A program made the position numbers and the translations under genes. 64,000 nt of DNA from Arthrobacter sp. NtRootA1 (GTDB lineage: Bacteria > Actinomycetota > Actinomycetes > Actinomycetales > Micrococcaceae): contig NZ_AP024630.1 of the NCBI RefSeq assembly GCF_019976975.1, positions 4,030,001 to 4,094,000 on the forward strand. The letters run 5' to 3'. Each line of letters begins with the position of its first letter. Position 1 is the first letter of the stretch. Under the pieces are notes generated by a model, which worked only from the letters and a program-made list of their open reading frames with translations, made no database searches and was not told the origin of the DNA. Shown piece by piece: positions 25,676-33,864 of this stretch.

Positions 25676-25725
25676 GAGACCGTTCTATCACTCCGGTAGG
25701 CGGCTGGAAAGGTGGGAGCGCCGGA

Positions 25726-26949
25726 ATGCTGATCGGGACTGCGCCGTCAACACAGCTGGTTCGCAGGGTCAATGCCGGCGCGATGCTCAAGGCCATGCGT
25801 GGCGCCGGTGTGGTAACAGGCACCGAACTCATGGCTTCCACTGGGCTCTCCCGCGCCACCGTCATTTCCATCTGCGACGAACTTGTCCGGCTGGGCTGGC
25901 TCCAGGAGCTGGAAAACCAGCGAGGGGCCGGAGACTACATCAAGGGCAGGCCGGCACGTCGCTTTGTTTTCGACGACAGCGCGGCCAGCGTGCTCGGAAT
26001 CGACATCGGCGCCAATAAGATCACCGCCATAGTGGCCGACATGGCCGGAACACCATTATCCCAGGTCACGATGCCCTTCCGGACGTACAACGTCTCTGCC
26101 AATGAGCGCGCAGATGTGCTGGACCGGATCGCAGCAGACGTCCTGAAAAAGGCCGGCGTATCTGCAGACTCGATCCTTGCTGTGTCCGTTGGAGTGGCTG
26201 CCCCGGTAAGCCGCGACGGCGAGGTCCTCACCGTCCAGGAATTCTGGAAATCCTTCGATGTCCGCGGGATTGTTTCAGAGCGGCATGGCTGGCATGTACT
26301 CCTTGAAAACGACGCCAACCTCGCAGCCCTCGCGGAACGGTGGCAGGGCACCGCGCAGGGAGTCGACAACCTCGTTGTCATGCTCGCCGGCGACCGTCTG
26401 GGTTCCGGAATCCTCGAATCCGGCCGTTTGCTCCACGGGCAGCTTGGTGGCTTCGGGGAACTGGGATACCTGGACACCGTCGACGGCGTGGGCGACACCT
26501 ACGGCATCGCGCACTACGCTGCGCTCTGGGGGCGGGAAGTCCTTGACGATACCAAGGGCACGAAGCTTCGGAAACTTTGCGGGGATGATCCCGCAGCGCT
26601 GACAGCAGAGATGGTTTTCAAGGCAGCCGCGGAAGGCGACCACGCCGCCGCTCAGGTCCTGGACCGTTTGGCGCACCGCATGGCCCGGGTCATCGGCTCA
26701 ATCAGCACTTTGGTCAACCCCGAGTTGGTTGTTATTGCGGGAGCCGTCGCATCCTCTGCAAACGCCCTGATCCCAGCCATTGAAAAGCAGTTGCCGGACT
26801 TCACGTTCACTCCCCCGCGGCTGGCAACCTCCACCCTCAGTGAGGGCATTGTGTCCCTCGGTGCGATCCGCCACGCCCTGGACTACGTCGAGGAGCACGC
26901 GCTGGATCTCTCCCCGTCGTCATTGCCGAAGCCCGCGAACGCTTCCTGA
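25726..26949 (+). CDS. ROK-family transcriptional repressor
   Basis: The 407-residue protein has an N-terminal winged helix-turn-helix (about 15-65: GTELMASTGLSRATVISICDELV) and a ROK sugar-binding domain with the ATPase-like motif VLGIDIGANKITAIVADM near residue 89. The ROK zinc motif CxCGxxGC is missing. The corresponding stretch reads GQLGGFGELGYLDTVDG with no Cys, so the protein is a ligand-sensing regulator without a sugar-kinase-type zinc site. It is divergent from the sugar operon and probably represses it through the A/T-rich palindromes nearby. Confidence 0.88.
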   Translation: MLIGTAPSTQLVRRVNAGAMLKAMRGAGVVTGTELMASTGLSRATVISICDELVRLGWLQELENQRGAGDYIKGRPARRFVFDDSAASVLGIDIGANKITAIVADMAGTPLSQVTMPFRTYNVSANERADVLDRIAADVLKKAGVSADSILAVSVGVAAPVSRDGEVLTVQEFWKSFDVRGIVSERHGWHVLLENDANLAALAERWQGTAQGVDNLVVMLAGDRLGSGILESGRLLHGQLGGFGELGYLDTVDGVGDTYGIAHYAALWGREVLDDTKGTKLRKLCGDDPAALTAEMVFKAAAEGDHAAAQVLDRLAHRMARVIGSISTLVNPELVVIAGAVASSANALIPAIEKQLPDFTFTPPRLATSTLSEGIVSLGAIRHALDYVEEHALDLSPSSLPKPANAS

Positions 26950-26985
26950 TCCTGTCCGTGCCCGGCTGCGGGCCCACGCGGATCG

Positions 26986-28557
26986 CTATTCCGGCATGGA
27001 CATGGTGCGCAGATCCAGCTGCCTCAGAACACGATCTGCCACTTCAGGATCAGTCCCAGGCTCATTGCGGGCCTCCACCACTTCCTGGCGGGCGGCATCC
27101 AGGGCGATCGTCTGCACGGCAATGGCAAGTTCACGCCCCCGCTTGCGTTTCTCCGCCGCCGACTCGTTCCGCAACGTCCCATCCAGCAGCTCTGCATGGA
27201 GCCGGCGCATCTTTTCCTTGACCAGTGCCACTTTGTCCGCTGGGAGTTCCTTCATGAGCTCGTGGTCCTTCAGCGCCGACACCGCTGCCGTTTGGGCACG
27301 TTTAGCCAGAACGCGTGCCGCGTCCTTTTCATGGGAACCGTCCTCCGTGGCTTTCAGGACCCGCATCAGCCAAGGAAGCGTCAGGCCCGGCAGTACCAGC
27401 GTGGCCAGAAGCACGGCGCATGCGATGACCAGGATTTCGTGCCGTGCGGGAAAGTCACTCCCATCCGGCAAGGTCACCGGGAGCGCCAAAGCGAGAGCCA
27501 GTGTGGCCAGCCCACGCATTCCACACCACGTCAGGATGAGTACTTCCTTGGGCGAGGTTGGCTGCAGGAGATTTCGTCGCTGGTGGGCGGTTAGAGCTAG
27601 AAGACCGAGCCATAGGTAACGAACAACGAACACCAGGACACAAATCACCACGGCAACGCCGATCATCCCGAAAATCGCCGTCCCCTCGTCACGGATGACG
27701 TGGCGGATCTCCAAGCCCACCAGGCCGAAGGCCAGTCCGGTCGCCAGAAGCTCCACCACGTCCCAGAACGCTGTCCGCGTGATGCGCTCAGCAGCGTCCT
27801 GCGGCCGTGCGTGCCGTTGCAGTTCCAAGGCGGTCACGACGACGGCCACCACACCTGACGCGTGCAGCTCTTCCGCCAGGATGTACGCAGCAAACGGAAC
27901 CACGAGCGTGACCGCGCTGCGTGCCACCATGGACGTCACAAGCTTGGTAATGAACTTCGTCAGCCAGCCCATGGCGATGCCGATGACCACCGCCAAGGCC
28001 GCACCCACCACGAACTGCAGGATGACATTAGGCCCCACCTCGCTACCGGAGACCGTAGCGGCAACCGCTGCCTGGAAGATCACGATGGCGGCGGCGTCAT
28101 TGAAAAGGCCCTCGCTCTGCAGAACGGTAATGAGCCGCCTGGGCATGTGAACCCGGCCAGCCACGGACTCCACTGCAACGGGGTCCGGCGGCGCAACCAT
28201 GGCTCCCAGGGCAATCGCTGCCGGAATCCCGATGCCAGGAATCATGAGCCATGCAGCACCAGCCACCACCGCGGTGGAAACCACCACCAAGGCGACAGCC
28301 ATGAGTAGCAGCGTCCGCCACCGCACGCGGAAAACGGCCCAGGAACTCTTCTGCGCAGTGGCAAAGAGCAACGGTGGGAGGAAGATCGGCAGGATCAGTT
28401 CCGGTGAAATCTCAAACTCAGGGAAGCCTGGTATGAACGTTAGTGCAACAGCCAGGAGCAGCATTAGGACCGGATAAGGAAGCCGAAGCCTGTCCCCCAA
28501 GCCGACGGCCAGCACCGTGGCAAGCAGCAATCCGATAATGAGTGCCAGCTGATCCAT
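26986..28557 (-). CDS. CPA1-type Na+/H+ antiporter
   Basis: The 523-residue protein has about twelve transmembrane helices in the first 400 residues. It carries the CPA1 motifs APPDPVAVESVA and QSEGLFNDAAAIV, which hold the ion-binding Asp and Glu/Asn. A hydrophilic cytoplasmic tail of about 120 residues has helical, charged character (KEKMRRLHAELLDGTLRNES). It probably exchanges Na+ or K+ for H+. It stands alone on the minus strand, convergent with the ROK gene. Confidence 0.9.
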   Translation of the reverse strand: MDQLALIIGLLLATVLAVGLGDRLRLPYPVLMLLLAVALTFIPGFPEFEISPELILPIFLPPLLFATAQKSSWAVFRVRWRTLLLMAVALVVVSTAVVAGAAWLMIPGIGIPAAIALGAMVAPPDPVAVESVAGRVHMPRRLITVLQSEGLFNDAAAIVIFQAAVAATVSGSEVGPNVILQFVVGAALAVVIGIAMGWLTKFITKLVTSMVARSAVTLVVPFAAYILAEELHASGVVAVVVTALELQRHARPQDAAERITRTAFWDVVELLATGLAFGLVGLEIRHVIRDEGTAIFGMIGVAVVICVLVFVVRYLWLGLLALTAHQRRNLLQPTSPKEVLILTWCGMRGLATLALALALPVTLPDGSDFPARHEILVIACAVLLATLVLPGLTLPWLMRVLKATEDGSHEKDAARVLAKRAQTAAVSALKDHELMKELPADKVALVKEKMRRLHAELLDGTLRNESAAEKRKRGRELAIAVQTIALDAARQEVVEARNEPGTDPEVADRVLRQLDLRTMSMPE

Positions 28558-28654
28558 GTTCCCGCTTCCCCAGAAGTTGTACGAGCTTTCCCCAGGCCTG
28601 GCCTGCGGAAGCTACCTACCAACCTATCCCGGGGTCCACGGATGCCTTGCCACG

Positions 28655-29311
28655 TTAATCCGCGGTCAGGGCATCCACCACGTCAACTGTTCCATCCTTG
28701 AAAGTGATGGTCCGGTGGATAGTGCCAGGAAGTTCCAGGACGGCAGCGGCCACCAGGGCGACGTTGGCACGGGACGTCCCGGTGCCGTTGCCAGGGTTTG
28801 CCGGGTTGACTTCGATCAACCCGGACGCCGGCTCCTCTGTCAGGGTTCCGGGTCCCAGCACCGTCCAATCCAGGCCGCTACTGCGCAGGTAGTCATCGGC
28901 CGCTGCTTTGGACTCTGCGTAAGGGAAGAAAGGGTGGTCCTGGGGAATGCCGTGATCCTTTGCACTTCCTATGTAGGACACCATCACGTAACGCTTAACG
29001 CCGGCTTCCTTGGCCGCGTCCATGGATCGGATCGCGGCGTCCCGGTCCACGGCATACGTCCTGGCCGGGTTGCCCCCACCGGCCCCCGCCGACCAGACCA
29101 CGGCGTCGTGGCCCTTCAGCGCCTGGGCGAGTTCCGCCGTCGTCGAGTTTTCCACGTCCAGTACCTTCGCAGCGGCTCCAGTCTCCGTGACATCTGCCAC
29201 ATGGTCGGGATTTCGAATGAACGACGTGACATCGTGACCTTCGCCACTAAGAATCCGGGATAAATGAAGGGCCACTTTGCCGTGGCCGCCAATGATTGCG
29301 ATTCGGCTCAT
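28655..29311 (-). CDS. NAD(P)-binding SDR-like protein
   Basis: From the ATG at 29311 the protein is 218 residues with a Rossmann start (SRIAIIGGHGKVALHLSRIL), the atypical-SDR fold of the NmrA/YwnB type. DAVVWSAGAGGGNPARTYAVDRD and the YAESKAAADDYLRSSGLDWTVLGPG block follow. A Tyr/Lys pair like classical SDRs is in YAESKA. It may be a NAD(P)H-sensing or epimerase-like protein; the substrate is unknown. Upstream lie the tRNA-Met and tRNA-Thr genes on the same strand. Confidence 0.87.
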   Translation of the reverse strand: MSRIAIIGGHGKVALHLSRILSGEGHDVTSFIRNPDHVADVTETGAAAKVLDVENSTTAELAQALKGHDAVVWSAGAGGGNPARTYAVDRDAAIRSMDAAKEAGVKRYVMVSYIGSAKDHGIPQDHPFFPYAESKAAADDYLRSSGLDWTVLGPGTLTEEPASGLIEVNPANPGNGTGTSRANVALVAAAVLELPGTIHRTITFKDGTVDVVDALTAD

Positions 29312-29358
29312 GCACCCATTCTGTCCCAGATGGAAGGCGGCGCCGACGGGCAAACGAA

Positions 29359-29389
29359 AAGACCCCGCAGATGATACCTGCGGGGTCTT
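29359..29389 (-). terminator. Terminator of the tRNA-Met gene
   Basis: AAGACCCCGCAG (29359-29370) pairs with CTGCGGGGTCTT (29378-29389) around a 7-nt loop. On the minus strand the stem is followed by TTTTCG, so it ends the tRNA transcript. Confidence 0.85.
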
Positions 29390-29395
29390 GCTCTG

Positions 29396-29469
29396 TAGCG
29401 GTGGGGAGGCTCGATCTCCCGACCTCACGATTATGAGTCGTGCGCTCTAACCAACTGAGCTACACCGCC
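29396..29469 (-). tRNA. tRNA-Met (CAT anticodon)
   Basis: The 74-nt cloverleaf has a 7-bp acceptor stem (GGCGGTG with CACCGCT, one G-U pair), the D-arm AGCTCAGTTGGTTAGAGC, the anticodon stem CACGA/TCGTG and the loop CTCATAA. The variable loop AGGTC suits an elongator tRNA-Met, not an initiator. No CCA is encoded. The T-loop reads ATCGAGC, with A in place of the usual T at position 54. A tRNA-Ile2 (lysidine) identity is less likely but not excluded. Confidence 0.92.
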
Positions 29470-29471
29470 AC

Positions 29472-29528
29472 GAATGAGAAAAACCTGTGTCAAGCCGGTC
29501 AAAACCGCCTTGACACAGGCCCTCATTC
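29472..29528 (-). terminator. Hairpin between the two tRNA genes
   Basis: GAATGAG and CCTGTGTCAAG (29472-29494) pair with CTTGACACAGG and CTCATTC (29509-29528). The long stem probably ends or processes the tRNA-Thr transcript upstream of tRNA-Met. Confidence 0.75.
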
Positions 29529-29530
29529 AG

Positions 29531-29602
29531 AGCCCCCCACCGGAATCGATCCGGTGACCTCGTTCTTACCAAGAACGCGCTCTACCACTGAGCTAGGGGG
29601 GC
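29531..29602 (-). tRNA. tRNA-Thr (GGT anticodon)
   Basis: The 72-nt cloverleaf has acceptor stem GCCCCCC/GGGGGGC, D-arm AGCTCAGTGGTAGAGC, anticodon loop TTGGTAA on stem CGTTC/GAACG, and T-stem ACCGG/CCGGT. The anticodon reads ACC codons. Like the tRNA-Met next to it, its T-loop starts with A (ATCGATT). No CCA is encoded. Confidence 0.93.
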
Positions 29603-29720
29603 AACGAGTAAATACTCTACCGGACGTTTTCAGAAGCTACAAATCGGCGAAAAACCGGGGAAAAACGGCGCCGACACAATTTGCGCAGACGCCATTTTCC
29701 TGATCCAGATACCGCCCAAA

Positions 29721-30281
29721 TCAGGGCAGCCGGAGCACCTGTCCGGGGTAGATGAGGTCCGGGTTGGGCACGGTGTCGGCATTCGTCGCGATCAAGGCTC
29801 CGAGGTCCACCCCGAACTGCGCAGCGATACCCTTCATGGTGTCGCCGGGCTCCACCACGACCTCCGTGACGCGCGGGGCGACCGGACCACGTTGTCCTGC
29901 CTCGGCTGCGGCCTCAGAGGCTGCCTGCTGGGCCATTGGCTGGACCTCCGGGGCTTCCGGCTCCACGCCCGCCTGCTCGGCGATCTGAGCGCCCGCAGCG
30001 TTGGCGGCCGCCTGCTGTTCCGCGGCCTGGGCTGCAGCAGATTCTGCATCGGCCTTGCTCGAAGCAGAAGCATCGACGGCGGCAGCATCCTCTGCCGCCT
30101 GGGCCACAGCGGAGGGGTCGGCAGCGGGCCGATCCGCAGGATCAACTGAGGTGTCCGGCATGGTGGCCGTACCTTGGTTCCCGTGATCCTTTTCACCGGC
30201 ATCCACCACACTGGCATCCGTGCTTGGGTGATCTTTCTCACCAAGGCCCAGGTTCTTCTTCAAGTTGTCGAGCAATCCCAT
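29721..30281 (-). CDS. LysM domain protein
   Basis: The 186-residue protein starts MGLLDNLKKNLGLGEKDH, with no signal peptide. It has an Ala-rich, low-complexity middle of about 85 residues and ends with a LysM domain (about 137-186: VVVEPGDTMKGIAAQFGVDL and LIYPGQVLRLP). The N-terminus and C-terminal LysM resemble the YgaU/Kbp family, but the BON domain of those proteins is absent. The location and ligand cannot be decided: without a signal it may act inside the cell. Confidence 0.88.
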   Translation of the reverse strand: MGLLDNLKKNLGLGEKDHPSTDASVVDAGEKDHGNQGTATMPDTSVDPADRPAADPSAVAQAAEDAAAVDASASSKADAESAAAQAAEQQAAANAAGAQIAEQAGVEPEAPEVQPMAQQAASEAAAEAGQRGPVAPRVTEVVVEPGDTMKGIAAQFGVDLGALIATNADTVPNPDLIYPGQVLRLP

Positions 30282-30453
30282 CGGAACCCTCCTACATTCA
30301 GCGTGCGACCGTCAGGCTCTTCGCAGCTACGCCACTCGTAGCACCTCGATCGTACGGCGGCACTCCGGCCGTTCCAAGGTTTTCGAGACCTGCATCGCCT
30401 GCAGGGGCGGTCAGGCAGCCATTTCATGGGCAGGCCCAGTGGACGGGTGCACA

Positions 30454-30517
30454 AATCCCGGTCTTGTTCGACATACCCGACGTACAAGGCGCCGTATATC
30501 GAACAAGGGCAGGGATT
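30454..30517. repeat. 64-nt imperfect inverted repeat
   Basis: AATCCC (30454-30459) and CTTGTTCGA (30463-30471) pair with TCGAACAAG (30499-30507) and GGGATT (30512-30517). Additional ATA/TAT pairing lies next to the centre. It lies in the 300-bp gap between the LysM gene and the helicase gene. A terminator, an operator and a recombination site are all possible. Confidence 0.5.
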
Positions 30518-30534
30518 GAGGGGATTAAACGCCA

Positions 30535-30564
30535 CAGGGGGCCGGCTCGAAAGCCGACCCCCTG
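30535..30564 (-). terminator. Terminator hairpin of the DEAD-box helicase gene
   Basis: CAGGGGGCCGGCT (30535-30547) pairs with AGCCGACCCCCTG (30552-30564) around CGAA, with one mismatch. It starts 17 bp beyond the helicase stop. The T-run after it is weak. Confidence 0.7.
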
Positions 30565-30581
30565 CGGGAACTACTTACTCT

Positions 30582-32750
30582 TTACCACTTGCCCTTGCGG
30601 TTGAAATCGCGGTGTCCGCCTTCGCCGCCGCTGCGGGGCTTGCGGGCGCCGTCGCCGTGTCCGCCGAAGCGGGAGCCGCTGGACTGGCCGCGATCGCGAT
30701 CGCCGAAGCTGCCTGCAGTGCGCTCGGAGCGGTCGCTGTACGTGCGGCCGCCGCGGTCGGCAGAGGAACGCTCGCCACCTTCGGACTTGCGGAAGTCTTT
30801 CTTGAACCCACCGCTGCCCTTGAAGTTGCCGCCACCACGGTTTTCGCGGTCGCCATAGCCACCACGGCCACCGGCGCCACCACCGGAGTAGCTGCCACGG
30901 TCGCTGTTGGGCCTGCGTCCGTTATCCAGCTCGAGGTGGATCAGTTCACCACCAATGCGGGTACGGGACAGTGCGCGCAGCTGCTCGGGGCTCAAGTCTG
31001 CCGGGAGCTCCACCAGGGAGTGGTCCGAGCGGATGTCGATGCCACCGATTTGTGCGGAGGAGATGCCACCTTCGTTGGCAATGGCGCCCACGATGGAGCC
31101 CGGCATGACGCGCTGACGGCGTCCGACGGCGATCCGGTAGGTGGCGTTGCCCTCGGTCAGTGCACGGGTCGGGCCACGGGAGCCGAAGCCGTCCTTGGAG
31201 CGTTCGCGCTTCTGGTACTCAGGAGCTGCAGGCAGTTCCTTGACCAGCAACGGCTGTCCGCCCTGTGCCATGACCGCGAGTGCAGCAGCGATCTCCGAGG
31301 CCGGTACGTTGTGCTCTTCCTCGTAGGAGGCGATGAGGTCGCGGAATGCTGCAACATCCTCGGACTCGAGGGTCTCGGTGATGCGCTCAGCGAACTTGCC
31401 CAGGCGCAGCGTGTTCACGGTCTCGGCCGTGGGCAGGTGCATCTGCTCCACCGGCTGGCGCGTAGCCTTCTCGATGGAACGCAGCAGGTACTTCTCCCGC
31501 GGAGTCATGAACAGGATCGCGTCACCGGAACGGCCTGCACGGCCGGTACGGCCGATGCGGTGGACGTAGGACTCGGTGTCGTGGGGGATGTCGTAGTTGA
31601 TGACGTGGCTGATGCGCTCAACGTCAAGACCACGGGCTGCGACGTCGGTAGCAACCAGGATGTCGATGCGGCCTTCCTTCAGCGCGTCAACAGTGCGTTC
31701 GCGCTGCTGCTGCGGGATGTCGCCATTGATGGCGGCAGCCTGGAAACCGCGGGCCTTCAGCTTGTCAGCGAGGTCCTCGGTTGCCATCTTGGTGCGCACG
31801 AAGGCGATGACGCCGTCGAAGTCTTCAACCTCGAGGATGCGGGTCAGGGCGTCCAGCTTGTGCGGGCCCATAACCTGAAGGTAGCGCTGCTTGGTGTTGG
31901 CGCCGGTGGTGGTCTTGGACTTCACCGAGATTTCAGCAGGGTTGTTCAGGTACTGCTTGGACATGCGGCGGATCTGGCCGGGCATGGTGGCAGAGAACAG
32001 CGCAACCTGGCGGGTTTCCGGAGTCTGCTGGAAGATCTGCTCTACGTCATCGGCGAAGCCCATGCGCAGCATCTCGTCAGCTTCATCCAGCACCAGGTAC
32101 TGGAGTTCGGAGAGGTCCAGGGAGCCCTTGGCGATGTGGTCGATCACGCGGCCGGGGGTACCGACAACAACCTGTGCACCGCGGCGAAGGCCGGCCAGCT
32201 GGGGACCGTAAGCGGACCCACCGTAAACCGGGAGCACGGTGAAGTCGTCAATGTGCTTGGCGTAGGAGGTGAACGCTTCAGCAACCTGCAGGGCCAGTTC
32301 ACGCGTCGGCGCCAGGACCAACGCCTGGGTCTTGCGGGACGGGCCGTTGAGGTCGTGCAGCTCAGCGAGGCGTGACAAGGCAGGGACAGCGAAGGCTGCG
32401 GTCTTGCCGGTACCGGTCTGGGCCAGGCCGACGACGTCGCGGCCTTCCAGGAGCAGCGGGATGGTGGCTGCCTGGATGGGGGACGGCTTTTCGTACCCGA
32501 CATCCTGCAGTGCGGCCAGAACGCGGCCATCGATGCCAAGATCGACGAAGCGGACGCCTTCTTCCTCGTCGTCTGCCTTGGGGGCAGGAGCTTCGGTGAA
32601 GGTGGGGGCTGCAGACTCGGGTGCAGCGTTCTCGACGGGGGCAGCGGCGGTGGCCGGTGCGTCTACTACGGTGCCTTCAGCGGCGGTCTCTGCTGCGTTA
32701 GCAGACTCAGCGTTGGGGGCGTCGAAGTTTTCGTTGAGATTTTCGGTCAT
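30582..32750 (-). CDS. deaD: DEAD-box RNA helicase with RNA-binding domain
   Basis: From the ATG at 32750 (GAGGAA 9 bp upstream) this is a 722-residue DEAD-box helicase. An acidic/Ala-rich N-terminus of about 75 residues precedes the motifs AQTGTGKTA (I), PTRELALQ (Ia), TPGRV (Ib), VLDEADEML (II, DEAD), SATMP (III) and HRIGRTGRAG (VI). A DbpA-type RNA-binding domain follows (TYRIAVGRRQRVMPG). The tail is rich in Gly, Arg and Asp (RGG-like). CsdA/DeaD proteins unwind structured RNA and help ribosome assembly, especially in the cold. A long leader precedes it. Confidence 0.95.
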   Translation of the reverse strand: MTENLNENFDAPNAESANAAETAAEGTVVDAPATAAAPVENAAPESAAPTFTEAPAPKADDEEEGVRFVDLGIDGRVLAALQDVGYEKPSPIQAATIPLLLEGRDVVGLAQTGTGKTAAFAVPALSRLAELHDLNGPSRKTQALVLAPTRELALQVAEAFTSYAKHIDDFTVLPVYGGSAYGPQLAGLRRGAQVVVGTPGRVIDHIAKGSLDLSELQYLVLDEADEMLRMGFADDVEQIFQQTPETRQVALFSATMPGQIRRMSKQYLNNPAEISVKSKTTTGANTKQRYLQVMGPHKLDALTRILEVEDFDGVIAFVRTKMATEDLADKLKARGFQAAAINGDIPQQQRERTVDALKEGRIDILVATDVAARGLDVERISHVINYDIPHDTESYVHRIGRTGRAGRSGDAILFMTPREKYLLRSIEKATRQPVEQMHLPTAETVNTLRLGKFAERITETLESEDVAAFRDLIASYEEEHNVPASEIAAALAVMAQGGQPLLVKELPAAPEYQKRERSKDGFGSRGPTRALTEGNATYRIAVGRRQRVMPGSIVGAIANEGGISSAQIGGIDIRSDHSLVELPADLSPEQLRALSRTRIGGELIHLELDNGRRPNSDRGSYSGGGAGGRGGYGDRENRGGGNFKGSGGFKKDFRKSEGGERSSADRGGRTYSDRSERTAGSFGDRDRGQSSGSRFGGHGDGARKPRSGGEGGHRDFNRKGKW

Positions 32751-33177
32751 AGGGGGAAATTCCTCATCCATAGGGCAGTCGGCGCGGCCCGGTTGGGCTT
32801 GGCCGCATTACTCGTCGCGAAGAGCCAGGCAAAGGTGCCCTGCTTTCGCAAGAAGTCCGGCGCTATCGCAATCCCATGGCAGGACTTCCCGCTGCATCTC
32901 TTGGCTGCTATCCCAGCAGTCTGTACAGCGTTTTCTTTAGCCGGCTCTCCCTATGAAAATGCCCGCACACATTTGCGGGCCCCAACACTTACCAGTCCTG
33001 CCTCAAGAATTGGGCAGGATAAAGGGATTTCCGGAGTGGGGGATATTTCAAGTGTAGGGCACAGAGTGCCATCACCGCGAGTTGAGGCCTGATGAAGACC
33101 AGGTGAGCTTGAGCACACCCGAACCTTCGGCCCTCCAGGCAGCCCTCAAGGCAGCCCTGCAGCCCGTTCAAGAAGGC
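32751..33177. other. Long leader region of the helicase gene
   Basis: The gap of 427 bp between the MOSC stop and the helicase start contains the terminator at 32961-32980 and a stem GAAGTCC/GGACTTC (32852-32858 with 32882-32888). A long structured leader is common in cold-induced csdA genes. No ORF of note was seen. Confidence 0.4.
32961..32980 (-). terminator. Hairpin with T-run downstream of the MOSC gene
   Basis: GCCCGCA (32961-32967) pairs with TGCGGGC (32974-32980). The minus strand continues into ATTTTC. It can end MOSC-gene transcription or act as an attenuator in the leader of the helicase gene. Confidence 0.65.
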
Positions 33178-33834
33178 TCACAACCCGTTGCGACGCAGGA
33201 CTTTCTCGAACTTCTCATGGTATTCGTCCTGAAGCCGGATCTCCCCGTCCGCCTCGGCATCGAGCAGGGTTTGCACCATGTCCGGCGTGGGCTCGCTAAA
33301 CCACTGGCCAACAGTTACGCCGTGCTTCGGAACGAATAGCCGGTGAATATGGTCTCCCGCTGAGACCGTCCCCGTCTTGATCACCCGCAGGTAGGTCCCC
33401 ACCCGCCCGGCCTGCGTGAAGCGCTTCACCCATTGCGGCTCGTCCAGCAAGCGCTGGAAGGTGGCGCACGGGACGCGCGGTGACGTTACCTCCACTTCCA
33501 CGTCCAGCCCGATCTTCCAACGTTCACCAATCACGGCTCCCGTGGTCTCGATTCCGTCCACCCGCAAGTTCTCTCCGAAGACGCCAGCTGGAAGCTCCCG
33601 GTCCAGTGCGGCTGACCAGTAATCGGCGTCCGCCTGGGAATAGGCATACAGAGCCTGGTCTGCACCGCCGTGATCGATCCTGTTGGCTTGGACGTCGCCG
33701 TGGACGCCGAGCTTGTGGATCTTGACGGGGCCTTCCACAGGACGCTTATCTATCGCGGTGACGCCAGCGCTTCCTTCCGGGTCCGGCAACAACTGGTGGA
33801 CACGGCAGACAGCGAGGAGGGATGCGGTGTTCAT
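33178..33834 (-). CDS. MOSC domain protein (YiiM-like)
   Basis: From the ATG at 33834 this is a 218-residue MOSC protein of the YiiM type. The core spans about 20-170 (HGGADQALYAYSQADADYW, SPRVPCATFQRLLDEP with the conserved Cys). A C-terminal three-helix domain follows (DMVQTLLDAEADGEIRLQDEY). YiiM relatives reduce N-hydroxylated bases and related compounds with a molybdenum cofactor. This activity is inferred from the family. The gene is downstream of the KdpDE pair with a 24-bp gap. Confidence 0.87.
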   Translation of the reverse strand: MNTASLLAVCRVHQLLPDPEGSAGVTAIDKRPVEGPVKIHKLGVHGDVQANRIDHGGADQALYAYSQADADYWSAALDRELPAGVFGENLRVDGIETTGAVIGERWKIGLDVEVEVTSPRVPCATFQRLLDEPQWVKRFTQAGRVGTYLRVIKTGTVSAGDHIHRLFVPKHGVTVGQWFSEPTPDMVQTLLDAEADGEIRLQDEYHEKFEKVLRRNGL

Positions 33835-33864
33835 GGACAACAGTTTACGGACGGGGAGCCTGAT

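Larger units (their letters stand above)
25491..25725. promoter_or_regulatory. Divergent promoter region of sugar operon and ROK gene
   Basis: This 235-bp spacer drives the importer/glucosidase operon leftward and the ROK gene rightward. Its A/T-rich palindromes at 25569-25594 and 25651-25675 are the only strong features. TAGTATTTAGTGAG at 25598-25611 is also A/T-rich. No ORF fits here. Confidence 0.6.
30282..30581. other. Gap between LysM and helicase genes
   Basis: This 300-bp stretch holds the LysM promoter region, the 64-nt inverted repeat at 30454-30517 and the helicase terminator. No credible ORF is seen. Confidence 0.5.

Noticed and set aside
30426..32375. 649-residue open frame on the plus strand opposite the helicase gene
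   Set aside because: Antisense of a clear DEAD-box helicase; the amino-acid composition is a GC-rich shadow.
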